A stretch of DNA of 36,211 bases from NCBI GenBank assembly GCA_947483795.1, contig CANKLZ010000001.1, positions 73,071-109,281 on the forward strand, given 5' to 3'. Of this stretch, positions 1 through 11,140 are shown piece after piece (the first letter of the stretch is position 1; each line of letters opens with the position of its first letter). The stretch is from Micrococcales bacterium (lineage in GTDB: Bacteria; Actinomycetota; Actinomycetes; Actinomycetales; Microbacteriaceae). The position numbers and the translations under genes are program-made. The notes below the pieces were generated by a model. It did not search any database, had not been told where the DNA came from, and worked only from the letters and a program-made list of their open reading frames with translations.

Positions 1-2042
1 TGGTCGAGAATCTTTGAGAACGCACCACGTTCTTCAGCCAGATCGATTGCATCAGGAGTTGTTCCGAGAATTGGTATTCCGTGTGCAGCTAGTCCTTGAG
101 CTAAACCAAGCGCAGTTTGACCACCAAGTTGAACGACCACACCAACGAGTTCTCCGCTTTGAGATTCAGCATGAATGACTTCAAGAACATCTTCCAGGGT
201 TAGCGGTTCAAAATACAATCGGTCACTGGTGTCATAGTCAGTAGACACCGTCTCCGGGTTGCAGTTGATCATGATTGTTTCGAAGCCTGCATCATGCAAG
301 GCAAACGATGCGTGAACACATGAATAGTCGAACTCAACACCTTGGCCGATACGGTTAGGCCCAGATCCAAGAATGACAACCTTCTTAGCAGATGATGATC
401 GAACCTCTGTTTCTTGCTCATAGGTGCTGTAGTGGTAAGGGGTTAGAGCGGGAAACTCACCGGCACAGGTATCTACTGTCTTATACACAGGTCGTACGTT
501 TAGTTCGTATCTGCTAGTTCGAACCTCTTGTTCTGTTAGTCCTCTAAGCTCAGCTATTTGGATGTCACTGAAGCCGAAAGACTTTGCATAAGCAAGAAGC
601 TCTTCATCTAACAATGGAGCACCTTGGATCTCCTGCGCGATCTCATTGATTAGAACTATTTGATCGATGAACCAGGGGTCAATCTTGGTGGCCTCGAAGA
701 TTTCATTGGTTGTTGCACCTAGCCTCAAAGCCTGTTGGACAGTCACTATGCGACCATCGGTTGGTGTCTTTGAAAGCTCTATTAACTCAGCCTTACTCAA
801 CTTCTGACTACCCCAGTGAAATGATGAACCTCTGCGCTCAAGACTTCTAAGTGCCTTCTGCAAAGCTTGGGCATAGTTTCTGCCAATCGCCATGGCTTCA
901 CCCACGGATTTCATTGTCGTGGTCAATGTTGCATCAGCAGCAGGGAACTTCTCAAATGCAAATCTTGGTACTTTCACAACAACGTAATCGAGTGCAGGTT
1001 CAAAGGAAGCAGGAGTTACCTTGGTGATGTCATTAGGAATCTCATCTAGCCGGTATCCAATGGCAAGCTTTGCTGCAATCTTTGCAATTGGGAATCCCGT
1101 AGCCTTCGATGCAAGTGCTGATGATCTACTTACCCTTGGGTTCATCTCAATGACAATGATTCGTCCAGTGTTAGGTTCGACAGCGAACTGAATGTTACAG
1201 CCACCTGTGTCCACACCAACTGCTCTGATGATGTCAATTGAAATGTCGCGCATGTGTTGATATTCACGATCAGTGAGAGTCAGTGCGGGAGCCACGGTGA
1301 TTGAGTCGCCTGTGTGAACACCTACAGGGTCAACGTTCTCGATAGAACACACGACTACAGTGTTGTCAGCTGTGTCTCTCATAAGCTCGAGTTCGTACTC
1401 TTTCCAACCCATGATTGATTCCTCAAGAAGAACCTCTGTGGTTGGACTTGCTTGTAAGCCCGCTCCGGCTATCCTTCGTAACTCGTTTTCGTCATAAGCG
1501 AAGCCAGAACCTAGGCCTCCCATTGTGAAAGACGGGCGGACAACGACTGGGTACCCAAGCTTTGCTGCGCCTTCGAGAACTTCTTCCATTGTGTGAGCGA
1601 TGTATGACTTCGCAACATCTGCGCCAGAGTCCAGCACGAGTTGTTTGAAGGACTGGCGGTCTTCACCAGCCTTGATGGCAGATACCTTTGCACCGATTAG
1701 TTCAACGTTGTATTTGTCGAGGATTCCTAGTTCATGCAAAGACATCGCTGCGTTCAATGCTGTCTGACCACCAAGGGTAGGCAGAATAGCGTCCGGTCTT
1801 TCTTTTGCAATTATTGCTTCGATCACCTGAGGTGTAATTGGTTCGATGTATGTGGCATCAGCAAAATCAGGATCAGTCATAATTGTTGCAGGGTTGCTGT
1901 TTACCAGAATTACTCTTATTCCTTCAGCTCTTAGCACACGGCAAGCTTGTGTACCTGAATAGTCAAATTCACATGCCTGACCGATAACAATTGGACCTGA
2001 GCCAATAACTAGAACGCTCTTGATATCTTCTCTTCGCGGCAT
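1..2042 (-). CDS. carB: Carbamoyl-phosphate synthase large subunit (partial, 3' end beyond left window edge)
   Basis: Minus-strand frame open from ATG at 2042 to position 1; translation [41 protein letters not shown]...[27 protein letters not shown] is characteristic of both CarB halves. Start overlaps the carA stop (TAATG). Confidence 0.97.
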   Translation of the reverse strand, partial: MPRREDIKSVLVIGSGPIVIGQACEFDYSGTQACRVLRAEGIRVILVNSNPATIMTDPDFADATYIEPITPQVIEAIIAKERPDAILPTLGGQTALNAAMSLHELGILDKYNVELIGAKVSAIKAGEDRQSFKQLVLDSGADVAKSYIAHTMEEVLEGAAKLGYPVVVRPSFTMGGLGSGFAYDENELRRIAGAGLQASPTTEVLLEESIMGWKEYELELMRDTADNTVVVCSIENVDPVGVHTGDSITVAPALTLTDREYQHMRDISIDIIRAVGVDTGGCNIQFAVEPNTGRIIVIEMNPRVSRSSALASKATGFPIAKIAAKLAIGYRLDEIPNDITKVTPASFEPALDYVVVKVPRFAFEKFPAADATLTTTMKSVGEAMAIGRNYAQALQKALRSLERRGSSFHWGSQKLSKAELIELSKTPTDGRIVTVQQALRLGATTNEIFEATKIDPWFIDQIVLINEIAQEIQGAPLLDEELLAYAKSFGFSDIQIAELRGLTEQEVRTSRYELNVRPVYKTVDTCAGEFPALTPYHYSTYEQETEVRSSSAKKVVILGSGPNRIGQGVEFDYSCVHASFALHDAGFETIMINCNPETVSTDYDTSDRLYFEPLTLEDVLEVIHAESQSGELVGVVVQLGGQTALGLAQGLAAHGIPILGTTPDAIDLAEERGAFSKILD

Positions 2043-3190
2043 TAGCTTGCTCTCTTTGCTTGGTTGTTGCGAATCATTTCAATAAGACGATCGAACAGAT
2101 AGTTGGCATCGTGTGGTCCAGCAGCTGCTTCTGGGTGATACTGAACTGAGTAAGCTGGAATGCCTTGACATTCAAGCCCTTCAACAACATCGTCGTTGAG
2201 ACAGATGTGGCTTACGCGCACCTTGCCGAAACCTTCAGGTGAGTCGACAAACTCTCCACCGTCAACTCGCACTGCGAATCCATGGTTATGGGCTGTGACT
2301 TCTACTCTTCCGGTACGACGGTCTAACACTGGCTGGTTGATACCTCTGTGCCCAAAGGCAAGTTTGTAAGTCTGGAAACCTAGTGCTCGACCTAGTAGTT
2401 GATTGCCGAAACAGATGCCAAAGAATGGAACCTTCTTGGACAAAACTTCTTGTAGAACCTTTACCTGTTCAGTAGCTGTTTCAGGGTCGCCAGGACCATT
2501 GCTGTAAAAAACTGCATCTGGATTGCTAGCAAGGAGGACTTCAGCCGAAGAAGAAGCAGGATAAACGGTCACATCTAAACCGCGTTCGATCATGTTTTCA
2601 ATCGTTGAGCGCTTGATACCTAAATCTAGAATCGCTACCTTGCCCACATACTCACCCTTGTGAGCTACATCGTAAGCAACTTTGGTGGAGACAACGGAAC
2701 TCAATGATTGACCCTGCATCTGGGCAGTGGTTCTAACTTCAGCTACTAAATCCTCAATTGGCCTTGCGGCATCAGGGCCGGAGAAAATTCCTGCACGCAT
2801 CACGCCGATTTCTCTTAGGTGAAGGGTAAGAGCTCTGGTGTCTAAATCTGAAATCCCAACAACAGCGTCTTTGTTCAAATCATCTTCGAGCGAACGCTCT
2901 GATCTGAAGTTTGAAATTACTCGGCTAACATCGCGTACAACATACCCAGCTACCCAAATCTTGTCTGATTCTTCGTCCCTGGTGTTCATCCCAGTGTTAC
3001 CGATGTGTGGTGCTGTCTGCACAACAATCTGACCTGCATAGGACGGGTCAGTCAGTGTTTCTTGATAACCAGACATTCCTGTCGCAAATACTATTTCGCC
3101 TAAAGTGGTGCCAGTCTTACCGAATGGCACACCTTTGAACACTTTGCCGTCTTCAAGCACTAGAAGTGCTGAACGTGATCTAATGGCCAT
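2042..3190 (-). CDS. carA: Carbamoyl-phosphate synthase small subunit (glutamine amidotransferase)
   Basis: 382 aa; class I GATase motif [16 protein letters not shown] and [13 protein letters not shown]; directly upstream of carB. Confidence 0.97.
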   Translation of the reverse strand: MAIRSRSALLVLEDGKVFKGVPFGKTGTTLGEIVFATGMSGYQETLTDPSYAGQIVVQTAPHIGNTGMNTRDEESDKIWVAGYVVRDVSRVISNFRSERSLEDDLNKDAVVGISDLDTRALTLHLREIGVMRAGIFSGPDAARPIEDLVAEVRTTAQMQGQSLSSVVSTKVAYDVAHKGEYVGKVAILDLGIKRSTIENMIERGLDVTVYPASSSAEVLLASNPDAVFYSNGPGDPETATEQVKVLQEVLSKKVPFFGICFGNQLLGRALGFQTYKLAFGHRGINQPVLDRRTGRVEVTAHNHGFAVRVDGGEFVDSPEGFGKVRVSHICLNDDVVEGLECQGIPAYSVQYHPEAAAGPHDANYLFDRLIEMIRNNQAKRAS

Positions 3191-4490
3191 CGGAATTTCC
3201 TATCTCTTGAACCTCGGAATCTCTAACTGTGAACATTCCTCGGTAAAGTGTGTGAACGACACTGCCACTGAGTTTCATGCCTACGTATGGGTTGTTTGAA
3301 CTCTTACTTTCGGATATTGAATCGACAACGTACTCTGTTTTGGGGTCAAAGAATACGATGTTTGCAAAGGAACCCTGCTCAAGTTTTTGACCCTGGTTCG
3401 TCAATCTGCTTATTGATGCAGGTTTAGTTGAAAGAAGCTCTTCAAACTTCACCCAGTCGATTAGACCAGTGTCTATCAAAGTTGTCTTCATAATGGCTGC
3501 CGCCGTCTCAAGCCCAATCATTCCGAATGCTGCTTCCCCCCATTCACAGTCTTTGTTGTCGGCCGTGTGTGGGGCGTGATCTGTAGCCACTATGTCGATA
3601 GTTCCATCAGCTACTGCTTGTCTAAGGGCTACAACATCTTCTTGAGTTCTTAGCGGTGGGTTTACTTTATAAATTGGGTTGTAACTAGAAACAAGATCCT
3701 CAGTGAGGATCAAGTGGTGAGGAGTTACCTCAGCGGTTACATTGATTCCTCTTGACTTGGCCCAGCGAATGATTTCGACTGAACCTTTGGTGGATACGTG
3801 ACATACGTGAAGTCGTGATCCAACCTCTTCAGTCAGCAAGACATCTCGAGCAATGATTGCTTCCTCAGCTACTGCAGGCCACCCTGTGAGTCCTAGCTTG
3901 AGCGATAGTGCACTTCCATTCATTTGAGCGTTCACTGTTAGTAGCGGGTCTTGTGCATGCTGGGCTATAACCCCATCAAAAGCCTTTATGTACTCAAGTG
4001 CTCTTCGCATAACAAGAGAGTCGCTCACACATTTGCCGTCATCACTAAAGAGTGTTACCTTCGCAGCAGAGGCATTCATCTTACCTAGGTCCGCGAGGTT
4101 TTTACCTTCAAGATTCACTGTTACTGCGCCGATAGGTTGAACCTGAACATAGCCGGCTGTTTGACCTAAAGCATATACCTGTTCAACAACAGCAGAGTTA
4201 TCAGCTACCGGGTTGGTGTTGGCCATTGGATGGACGCAAGTGAATCCACCCTTAGCAGCTGCTCGGCTTCCTGTGAGAATAGTCTCGCTTTGTTCAAAGC
4301 CAGGCTCTCGAAGGTGAGTGTGTAGATCGACGAAGCCACTAAGAGCGATCAACCCTGAACAGTCAACAACATTTAGTGAAGAGTCAATCTCATCGCCTAC
4401 ATAAGAGATCAACTCCCCTGTCACAGCGATGTTGGTTTTTGAACCATCAGATAATTGGACGTTAGTGAATATAGTTCCCTGTTGTTTCAT
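3180..4490 (-). CDS. pyrC: Dihydroorotase
   Basis: 436 aa; [13 protein letters not shown] and [11 protein letters not shown] motifs; in pyr operon between pyrB and carA. Confidence 0.96.
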   Translation of the reverse strand: MKQQGTIFTNVQLSDGSKTNIAVTGELISYVGDEIDSSLNVVDCSGLIALSGFVDLHTHLREPGFEQSETILTGSRAAAKGGFTCVHPMANTNPVADNSAVVEQVYALGQTAGYVQVQPIGAVTVNLEGKNLADLGKMNASAAKVTLFSDDGKCVSDSLVMRRALEYIKAFDGVIAQHAQDPLLTVNAQMNGSALSLKLGLTGWPAVAEEAIIARDVLLTEEVGSRLHVCHVSTKGSVEIIRWAKSRGINVTAEVTPHHLILTEDLVSSYNPIYKVNPPLRTQEDVVALRQAVADGTIDIVATDHAPHTADNKDCEWGEAAFGMIGLETAAAIMKTTLIDTGLIDWVKFEELLSTKPASISRLTNQGQKLEQGSFANIVFFDPKTEYVVDSISESKSSNNPYVGMKLSGSVVHTLYRGMFTVRDSEVQEIGNSDGH

Positions 4491-5434
4491 TTAGCACTCG
4501 ATTCTTGAGCTAGTAACTTGTATAAAACTCCCATTCGAACGGCAACACCATTAGCAACCTGAGCAACAATCAGTGATTGACTCGAATCGGCTGCTTCTGA
4601 GGAAATCTCCAAGCCCCTGTTCATAGGACCAGGATGCATGATTAGTGTTGAACTATCTAAACGAGAAAATCTCTCTGCCGATAGTCCCCATAGTGTCGAA
4701 TACTCAATGGCATTTGGTACAAACGAGGAACTCATTCGCTCCATCTGCATTCGAAGCATCATCACAACATCAAATCCAGCGTTTAGGGCGTCGTCTAGGT
4801 TGTGATAAACGGTATCTGCTAGTTCAAGAGCAGCGGATGTCACAAGAGTTGATGGTCCGGCTAGTGCCACATAAGCGCCAAGTGTCTTCAATAAATCTAT
4901 GTTTGATCGTGCCACTCGACTGTGCAGGATGTCACCAACGATTAGCACTCGAACACCGCTCAGGTCTCCTGTGTCTCTTATTCCTTTGATTGATTGCCTG
5001 ATAGTTAGAGCATCTGTTAGCGCTTGAGTTGGATGTTGGTGAGTTCCATCGCCAGCGTTAATCACCGTTGCCCTCGACCAATCAGCTTGAGCGATAGTGT
5101 TAGCCGCTCCGCTGTGATGATGTCGGACTATCAGTGCTTCGATTCCCATGGCTTCTAAAGTCAAAACGGTGTCTTTGAGAGATTCACCCTTGCTTACAGA
5201 AGATCCCTTAGCGGTAAAGTTCACAACGTCGGCGGATAGTCTCTTAGCGGCTATTTCGAAGGAGAACCTAGTGCGAGTTGAATCTTCGAAGAATAGGTTC
5301 GCAACAGTTCTTCCATTAAGAGCAGGAAGCTTCTTAACATCACGAGAGTTAACATCTTGCATTTCAAGTGACAGATTCAGCAGTTCTAGGGTCTCGGTGA
5401 GTGATAGATCGCCTGCGCTAAGTAAATGCTTCAT
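4487..5434 (-). CDS. pyrB: Aspartate carbamoyltransferase catalytic subunit
   Basis: 315 aa; FFEDSTRTRFSFEIAAKRL and MHPGPMNRG motifs. Confidence 0.97.
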   Translation of the reverse strand: MKHLLSAGDLSLTETLELLNLSLEMQDVNSRDVKKLPALNGRTVANLFFEDSTRTRFSFEIAAKRLSADVVNFTAKGSSVSKGESLKDTVLTLEAMGIEALIVRHHHSGAANTIAQADWSRATVINAGDGTHQHPTQALTDALTIRQSIKGIRDTGDLSGVRVLIVGDILHSRVARSNIDLLKTLGAYVALAGPSTLVTSAALELADTVYHNLDDALNAGFDVVMMLRMQMERMSSSFVPNAIEYSTLWGLSAERFSRLDSSTLIMHPGPMNRGLEISSEAADSSQSLIVAQVANGVAVRMGVLYKLLAQESSAK

Positions 5435-5976
5435 TGCTCAATCACCACAGACTGCTCATCGTCGCTCTCAGTGAGCTTGACGAAGATTCGCTCCGCGAAA
5501 CTTGTTGGCAGGTTCTTGCCGACGAAATCTGCACGTATAGGGAGCTCTCTATGTCCTCTATCAACCAGGACTGCCAAACGAACTGCTTTTGGTCTGCCGT
5601 GAGAAACGAGAGCGTCGAGTGCTGCTCTGACCGTTCTACCACTGAAGAGAACATCATCTACTAGGACTACGGTTAGGTTCTCAAGGGACTGGGTTGGGAT
5701 AAAAGTTGCGGTAACTTGCTTACTTGGACGTGATGCTAAGTCATCTCTGAACATGGTCACATCGAGTTTCCCAACTGATGAAGCTAGATCGAAGTCAGGG
5801 TAGTTTTTTGCAATGGATTGTGCGATGCGATTAGCTAGGAAGACACCACGTGTTGGGATGCCTAGAATCAAAAGGTTTGAAGTGCCTTGATTGGCTTCAA
5901 CGATCTCGTGAGAGATGCGGACTATGGCACGCTCAATGTCTTGAGCATCTAAGACGGTGCGTGAACTCACGCCCAC
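5431..5976 (-). CDS. pyrR: PyrR bifunctional regulator / uracil phosphoribosyltransferase
   Basis: PRPP-binding motif VVLVDDVLFSGRTVRAALDAL; first gene of pyr operon. The ORF-track GTG at 5976 overlaps the Shine-Dalgarno; GTG at 5970 is the better-spaced start. Confidence 0.95.
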   Translation of the reverse strand: MGVSSRTVLDAQDIERAIVRISHEIVEANQGTSNLLILGIPTRGVFLANRIAQSIAKNYPDFDLASSVGKLDVTMFRDDLASRPSKQVTATFIPTQSLENLTVVLVDDVLFSGRTVRAALDALVSHGRPKAVRLAVLVDRGHRELPIRADFVGKNLPTSFAERIFVKLTESDDEQSVVIEQ

Positions 5977-5977
5977 C

Positions 5978-6010
5978 TCCTTCTGCGCCTCACAGGACGC
6001 CCTTAAAGGA
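5978..6010 (-). promoter_or_regulatory. Candidate PyrR-binding stem-loop in the pyrR leader, sequestering the ribosome-binding site
   Basis: Minus-strand leader TCCTTTAAGGGCGTCCTGTGAGGCGCAGAAGGAGG: lower stem TCCTT/AAGGA, internal bulge, upper stem GCG(T)CC/GGCGC with loop TGTGA; core TCCTGTGAGGC resembles the PyrR-loop consensus UCCnGnGAGG. Confidence 0.7.
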
Positions 6011-6050
6011 TGTTGTTCCTAGTATTCTAGTGCAGGTTTTACTTGAGGTT

Positions 6051-6470
6051 CTAGATTGGTTTGCGAGTCGCTGCAACTGTTGCTAAAACACCGTTAATGA
6101 ATGCTGGCGAATCCTCGGTGCTCAGTTCAGTTGCCAACTCGACAGCTTCGCTAATGGCCACCTCAGCTGGGGTGTTGTTACCGTAAACAATCTCGAAAAT
6201 GGCCATGCGCAGGATAGCTCTATCAAGTGCTGGCATACGATCTAAAGTCCAGTTCTGCGCAACATTGGCGAGAATTTCATCAATCTCAATTTGATTGCTG
6301 AGCACACCTGAAACCAGCTCTAAAGCAAACTCGAAAATTTCATCCTGGTTCTGACGGTCAGCTACCTGATTCTTTGTCGCTTCCAGCAAATCTGTCGCCA
6401 TGCCATCTCTAAGTTCGGCCGCATAGAGGGCATCGACTGCTCTCTTTCGGGCTTTAGTTCTAGAGCTCAA
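6051..6470 (-). CDS. nusB: Transcription antitermination factor NusB
   Basis: 139 aa; SSRTKARKRAVDALYAAEL and LDRAILRMAIFEI...NTPAEVAISEAVELA. Confidence 0.96.
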   Translation of the reverse strand: MSSRTKARKRAVDALYAAELRDGMATDLLEATKNQVADRQNQDEIFEFALELVSGVLSNQIEIDEILANVAQNWTLDRMPALDRAILRMAIFEIVYGNNTPAEVAISEAVELATELSTEDSPAFINGVLATVAATRKPI

Positions 6471-6473
6471 GGA

Positions 6474-7037
6474 TTAATCGGTAACTCGGCCGAGGTATTC
6501 ACCAGTTCTGGTGTCAACCTTAACTTTTGTACCCTGCTCCACGAACAGCGGAACCTGTATCTGGAGACCTGTCTCCACTGTTGCAGGCTTGGTGCCACCG
6601 CTTGAACGATCTCCCTGAAGGCCAGGTTCGGTGAAAGTGATTTCAAGAACGACTGAAGGAGGCATTTCAACATAGATTGGGTTGCCTTCGTGAATAGCAA
6701 CGATAGCCTGCTGATTTTCTAGAAGGTAATTTATTGCGTCGCCAACAAGTTCGCTACTCAAAGTCATTTGGTCGAAGTCTTTAGTGTCCATGAAAACATA
6801 GCCTTCACCATCGTTGTAGAGGTACTGCATCTCTCGCTTGTCGACGGTGGCAACATCAATCTTGATGCCGGCGTTTAGTGTGCGGTCAATGACCTTGCCA
6901 GTGATGACATTCTTCAACTTAGTTCTTACGAAAGCAGGGCCTTTGCCTGGCTTTACGTGCTGAAATTCGATTACTGCCCAAAGCTGGTTATCCATGCTTA
7001 GAACCATGCCGTTTTTTAGATCATTGCTTGTTGCCAT
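6474..7037 (-). CDS. efp: Elongation factor P
   Basis: 187 aa; [29 protein letters not shown] and [16 protein letters not shown]. Confidence 0.98.
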   Translation of the reverse strand: MATSNDLKNGMVLSMDNQLWAVIEFQHVKPGKGPAFVRTKLKNVITGKVIDRTLNAGIKIDVATVDKREMQYLYNDGEGYVFMDTKDFDQMTLSSELVGDAINYLLENQQAIVAIHEGNPIYVEMPPSVVLEITFTEPGLQGDRSSGGTKPATVETGLQIQVPLFVEQGTKVKVDTRTGEYLGRVTD

Positions 7038-7083
7038 TTTTGCCTCGCTGTAATTATTTGGCCAAACGGCCTGTAGCAGTTTA

Positions 7084-7518
7084 TCAGTGGCTCAGTTGCC
7101 TAAGCGCTAGCAAATAAGAATCTATACCGAAACCCGCTATCACACCTGTGGCTACCCCGCTAATGACAGAGTTATGTCTGAATTCTTCACGAGAATGAGG
7201 ATTTGATATGTGCACTTCAATCAGATTCAATCCCGCTGAAGTAACCATTGCACAAGCGTCTCTTAGTGAGTAGGAATAGTGAGTGAATGCAGCAGGGTTC
7301 AGTATGACCTGGGCTCTTGAATCAACAGCCTCGTGCAGCCAGCTAACCAATTCACTTTCATCATTGGTTTGTCTAACCTCTGCCTCAATGTTTAACGTGA
7401 CGGCTAGGACAGATATCATAGCGACCAAGTCATTATAAGAAGCCGTGCCATAAACCTCAGGCTCCCTTGATCCCAGTCGATTGAGGTTAGGTCCGTTCAG
7501 AACGAGTACTTTATTCAT
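7084..7518 (-). CDS. aroQ: Type II 3-dehydroquinate dehydratase
   Basis: 144 aa; [36 protein letters not shown]. Confidence 0.96.
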   Translation of the reverse strand: MNKVLVLNGPNLNRLGSREPEVYGTASYNDLVAMISVLAVTLNIEAEVRQTNDESELVSWLHEAVDSRAQVILNPAAFTHYSYSLRDACAMVTSAGLNLIEVHISNPHSREEFRHNSVISGVATGVIAGFGIDSYLLALRQLSH

Positions 7519-7534
7519 GCTTCAAACTTACTTT

Positions 7535-8608
7535 CTATTCTGCAATCTCTTGGAATGCAGTGAACAAGAGTTCCTTGGTGGGTGCTTCTAAAACACCTGG
7601 CTTGGCTAGACCGTCTAAGACTATGAAACGAAGAATACCGCCCCTACTCTTTTTATCTACTTGCATACCAGCGTATAGGGCTTCCCAACGGTCTGCTGGG
7701 TAGGTAGTAGGTAAATCGAGTAACTGCAGAACACTTCGGTGCCTATCAGCGACTTCGTCAGATAACCTTCCAGAGAGTCTTCCAAGTTCAGCTGCAAACA
7801 CCAAACCAATTGAAACAGCCCTTCCATGACGCCACATAAAATGTTCAACTAGCTCAATTGAGTGACCCAGTGTGTGGCCATAATTCAGGATCTCACGACG
7901 GTTCGACTCTTTGAAGTCAACACCAACAACGTCGGTTTTCACTTCGATGGAACGCCTAACCAATTCGGCGAAACGTTCTGAGTGTATATCTCTCGCGTCG
8001 TTGACGTCTTCTTCAATCAAATCCAAGATAACAGGGTCAGCTATAAACCCACACTTCACAATTTCGCCAAAACCTGAAATGAGTTCAAGCTTCGGCAGAG
8101 TTTCAAGAGTGTCAAGGTCAACCAGAACAGCCTTCGGCTCGTGGAATGCGCCAACGAGGTTCTTGCCTTCTAAGGTGTTAATTCCGGTCTTGCCTCCAAT
8201 TGCGGCATCGACCATCGCTAGCAAAGTTGTCGGTACGTGCACGACCGAAATACCTCGAAGCCAAGTTGCAGCAATAAAACCGCCAAGATCGGTTGTCGCT
8301 CCTCCACCTAATGTAATTACCGCATCAGACCTAGAGAACTCTGCTTGACCTAAAGATGACCAAGCGATTGAAAGCCATCTATCTGTCTTGGCATCTTCAC
8401 CATCCGCTACCGGAAGTTGCCAAACTTGCTTGCCTGTTTCGATTAGGTTGTCAGCAACCGCCTCAGCACTTGCTTGCATGCCTACTGGGTAGACCAGAAG
8501 CACTTTCCTGACTGAGTCCCCAAGCGAACCATTGAGGTCGTCGAGTAGGCCTCTGCCTATCAGAACTTCATAGCCTGGCTGTCCTTTGGCGAATAACTTG
8601 ATTGTCAT
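7535..8608 (-). CDS. aroB: 3-dehydroquinate synthase
   Basis: 357 aa; GGGATTDLGGFIAATWLRGI, LNYGHTLGHSIE. Confidence 0.97.
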   Translation of the reverse strand: MTIKLFAKGQPGYEVLIGRGLLDDLNGSLGDSVRKVLLVYPVGMQASAEAVADNLIETGKQVWQLPVADGEDAKTDRWLSIAWSSLGQAEFSRSDAVITLGGGATTDLGGFIAATWLRGISVVHVPTTLLAMVDAAIGGKTGINTLEGKNLVGAFHEPKAVLVDLDTLETLPKLELISGFGEIVKCGFIADPVILDLIEEDVNDARDIHSERFAELVRRSIEVKTDVVGVDFKESNRREILNYGHTLGHSIELVEHFMWRHGRAVSIGLVFAAELGRLSGRLSDEVADRHRSVLQLLDLPTTYPADRWEALYAGMQVDKKSRGGILRFIVLDGLAKPGVLEAPTKELLFTAFQEIAE

Positions 8609-9102
8609 AGTTCCTCTAGTTTCTCGCAGATGGATTCAATTACCTTACCCAAACCCGCAGCTGAAGTGTCTATTTCGAAAGTCGCCAAGCTTTCATAGAG
8701 TGGCCTGCGCGACTCATAGATCTCTTTCCAGTCGCTGATACCATTTTTCAAAAGTGGTCGATTACCATTTGCCAGTCTCGACCGCATGTGCAGTCCGTTT
8801 GTAGAAAGATAAATCACTGTTGCAGCTTCCAAAGCTCTCTGATTGGTACCGCTCAATACAGCTCCACCACCGGTTGCGACAACTTGGTTTGACCCTAAAG
8901 CTTTCTGTAGAGCTAGCTCTTCGTACTCTCTAAATACTGCCTCCCCAGAGTTCTCAAAGATTGCGGCAATCTCTCCATGCTCATCAGTTACGAGAACATC
9001 GGTGTCAACGAATGAAACGTCAAGTCTTCGAGCCAGCTTTTTTCCGATGGTGGTTTTACCAACACCCATAGGGCCAATCAGAACCACAGGACGAGAGAGC
9101 AT
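8605..9102 (-). CDS. aroK: Shikimate kinase
   Basis: 165 aa; Walker A GPMGVGKTTIGKKLA, VATGGGAV. Confidence 0.96.
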   Translation of the reverse strand: MLSRPVVLIGPMGVGKTTIGKKLARRLDVSFVDTDVLVTDEHGEIAAIFENSGEAVFREYEELALQKALGSNQVVATGGGAVLSGTNQRALEAATVIYLSTNGLHMRSRLANGNRPLLKNGISDWKEIYESRRPLYESLATFEIDTSAAGLGKVIESICEKLEEL

Positions 9103-9104
9103 GA

Positions 9105-10313
9105 CTACCTAGCGATTTTTGATCGCAAAGTATCTGGGATACTTTCCAGGTAACTGACCATATTACGCTTTGTCTCTGCAATTGAATCGCCGCCGAATTT
9201 TTCTACAACAGCGTTAGCTATTGTTAGCGCGACCATTGCTTCCGCAACAACACCAGCTGCAGGGACAGCACACACGTCAGATCTCTGATGGTGAGCCTTG
9301 GCTTCCTCGCCTGTCACAACATCTATCGTCTTAAGAGCTCTTGGCACTGTTGAGATCGGTTTCATTGCTGCGCGTACCCTAAGGATTTCGCCATTACTCA
9401 TGCCACCTTCAATACCGCCAGCACGATCAGTAAGACGTTCCACGCTAGAGCCTTCGCCGATAACTATCTCATCGTGTGCTTGAGAACCTCGGCGACGTGC
9501 TGATTCGAATCCGTCTCCTACTTCCACACCCTTGATTGCTTGAATCCCCATTAGAGCTCCAGCCAATTGACTATCCAGCCTTCTATCCCAGTGCACAAAG
9601 GATCCAAGCCCTGGTGGCAAACCATATACCAAAACCTCTACTACCCCACCGAGTGTGTCGCCTTCAGAGTGGGCAAGATCGACTTCGGCAACCATTGCAG
9701 CGCTTAACTCGGGATTAAAGGCTCTAAGTGGATCTTCGTCTAATCTGCTTACGTCCTCTGGCCTTGGTAAAGCCAGATCGTTTGAAGCCTGAACAGTTCC
9801 GATAGCTACTGTGTGAGTGACCAGTCTGATTTCTAATGCTCGAAGGAACGAAGCAGCCAATTCACCTAGAGCTACTCTCGAAGCAGTTTCTCTGGCGGAA
9901 GCGCGCTCTAGAACTGGTCTGCTATCTAGAAAGCCATACTTCTGCATTCCAGTGAAATCTGCGTGCCCTGGTCTCGGTCTAGTTAGTGCCTCAGCTCTAG
10001 CACCAGTCAAGTTAGCCTGATCCACAGGATCAGGAGACATGACTTGCTCCCATTTAGGCCATTCCGTGTTAGCGATAGTTATGGAGACAGGTCCACCCAT
10101 CGTCCTGCCATGACGAACACCGCCCGTAAACGAAACTTCGTCGAGCTCGAGCTTCATTCTGGCCCCGCGTCCGTAGCCTAGCCTTCTTCTAGCTAGAGCT
10201 TCTGCTAGTTGATTTGTGTTTATCTCAACGCCAGCAGGTAATCCCTCAAGAACTGCGGTCAGAGAGGGACCATGGGATTCACCTGCGGTTAGCCAACGTA
10301 ACATACAGAGCAT
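9105..10313 (-). CDS. aroC: Chorismate synthase
   Basis: [38 protein letters not shown]; likely true start at the internal ATG at 10304 ([12 protein letters not shown]). Confidence 0.97.
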   Translation of the reverse strand: MLCMLRWLTAGESHGPSLTAVLEGLPAGVEINTNQLAEALARRRLGYGRGARMKLELDEVSFTGGVRHGRTMGGPVSITIANTEWPKWEQVMSPDPVDQANLTGARAEALTRPRPGHADFTGMQKYGFLDSRPVLERASARETASRVALGELAASFLRALEIRLVTHTVAIGTVQASNDLALPRPEDVSRLDEDPLRAFNPELSAAMVAEVDLAHSEGDTLGGVVEVLVYGLPPGLGSFVHWDRRLDSQLAGALMGIQAIKGVEVGDGFESARRRGSQAHDEIVIGEGSSVERLTDRAGGIEGGMSNGEILRVRAAMKPISTVPRALKTIDVVTGEEAKAHHQRSDVCAVPAAGVVAEAMVALTIANAVVEKFGGDSIAETKRNMVSYLESIPDTLRSKIAR

Positions 10314-10333
10314 TCTCGCACACTATGCAGGAT

Positions 10334-11140
10334 TTACTGAAGTGCAGCCGTCATTGCCTGAAACACTCCAGCCTCATCGGGTAACTCTTGATTTGCATTA
10401 GCTGATGTGAAGAGCCGAATCTGAGCTACCGCTTGCCATAGGAGCATGGCTTTACCTGATACAACTTTGGCAGCATCGAAGGTGCTCAGAAAATTCTCAT
10501 CAGGATTTGCGTAGTTGACATCTAGCAGCCATCCATCGCGATGATCAAAAGACGTTGGCAAGGCGTTTGATGGGATGGTGCTAATTGATAAATCATGGTC
10601 TGATGCTAAGTCTTCTAGTGGTAGGAAGTGGCACGTTACTCCTAAGGACTCAGCCAAGGATGAAAGAGCTTCTGTACTCGTGGAATGACGAACATACACA
10701 GAAACCGAGGCACCTGGAGCCTTCAAGCTAAGTGCCATCAATGCTGAACGAGCGGTTGCACCTGCTCCTATCAAAGCAACTGATTCAACTTTGGAAGAGA
10801 AGCATTCCGCTAATGACTGGCTGATTCCAAAAACATCGGTATTGAATGCAGAGATACCTGTCTCTGCAAGCAAGAGTGTGTTGGCAATTGCAAGTTCTCG
10901 AACAATTTGGTCGGCTTGGTCAGCCAATTGGGCTGCTTCAACCTTTAGGGGCATAGTGACGCTTAGACCTGAAAGAGATCCTCGGTTCTCAGCAATGAAG
11001 CCACTCAGATTTCCGGGTTGCACTTCATACTTCGAATAAGTCCAGTCGAGTCCAAGGTATTTGTAGGCAGCAGCGTGAATCGCAGGGCTAAGACTGTGTG
11101 CTATTGGACTGCCAATAACTGCAAAACTTTTACTAGTCAT
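10334..11140 (-). CDS. aroE: Shikimate dehydrogenase family protein
   Basis: 268 aa; FAVIGSPIAHSLSPAIHAAAYKYLGLDWTY, AFNTDVFG, LIGAGATARSA. Confidence 0.93.
   Translation of the reverse strand: MTSKSFAVIGSPIAHSLSPAIHAAAYKYLGLDWTYSKYEVQPGNLSGFIAENRGSLSGLSVTMPLKVEAAQLADQADQIVRELAIANTLLLAETGISAFNTDVFGISQSLAECFSSKVESVALIGAGATARSALMALSLKAPGASVSVYVRHSTSTEALSSLAESLGVTCHFLPLEDLASDHDLSISTIPSNALPTSFDHRDGWLLDVNYANPDENFLSTFDAAKVVSGKAMLLWQAVAQIRLFTSANANQELPDEAGVFQAMTAALQ

Noticed and set aside
482-535. GAACCTCTTGTTC resembling a LexA SOS box
   Set aside because: Half-sites spaced by 5 rather than the 4 nt of the actinobacterial LexA motif, and it lies in carB coding sequence.
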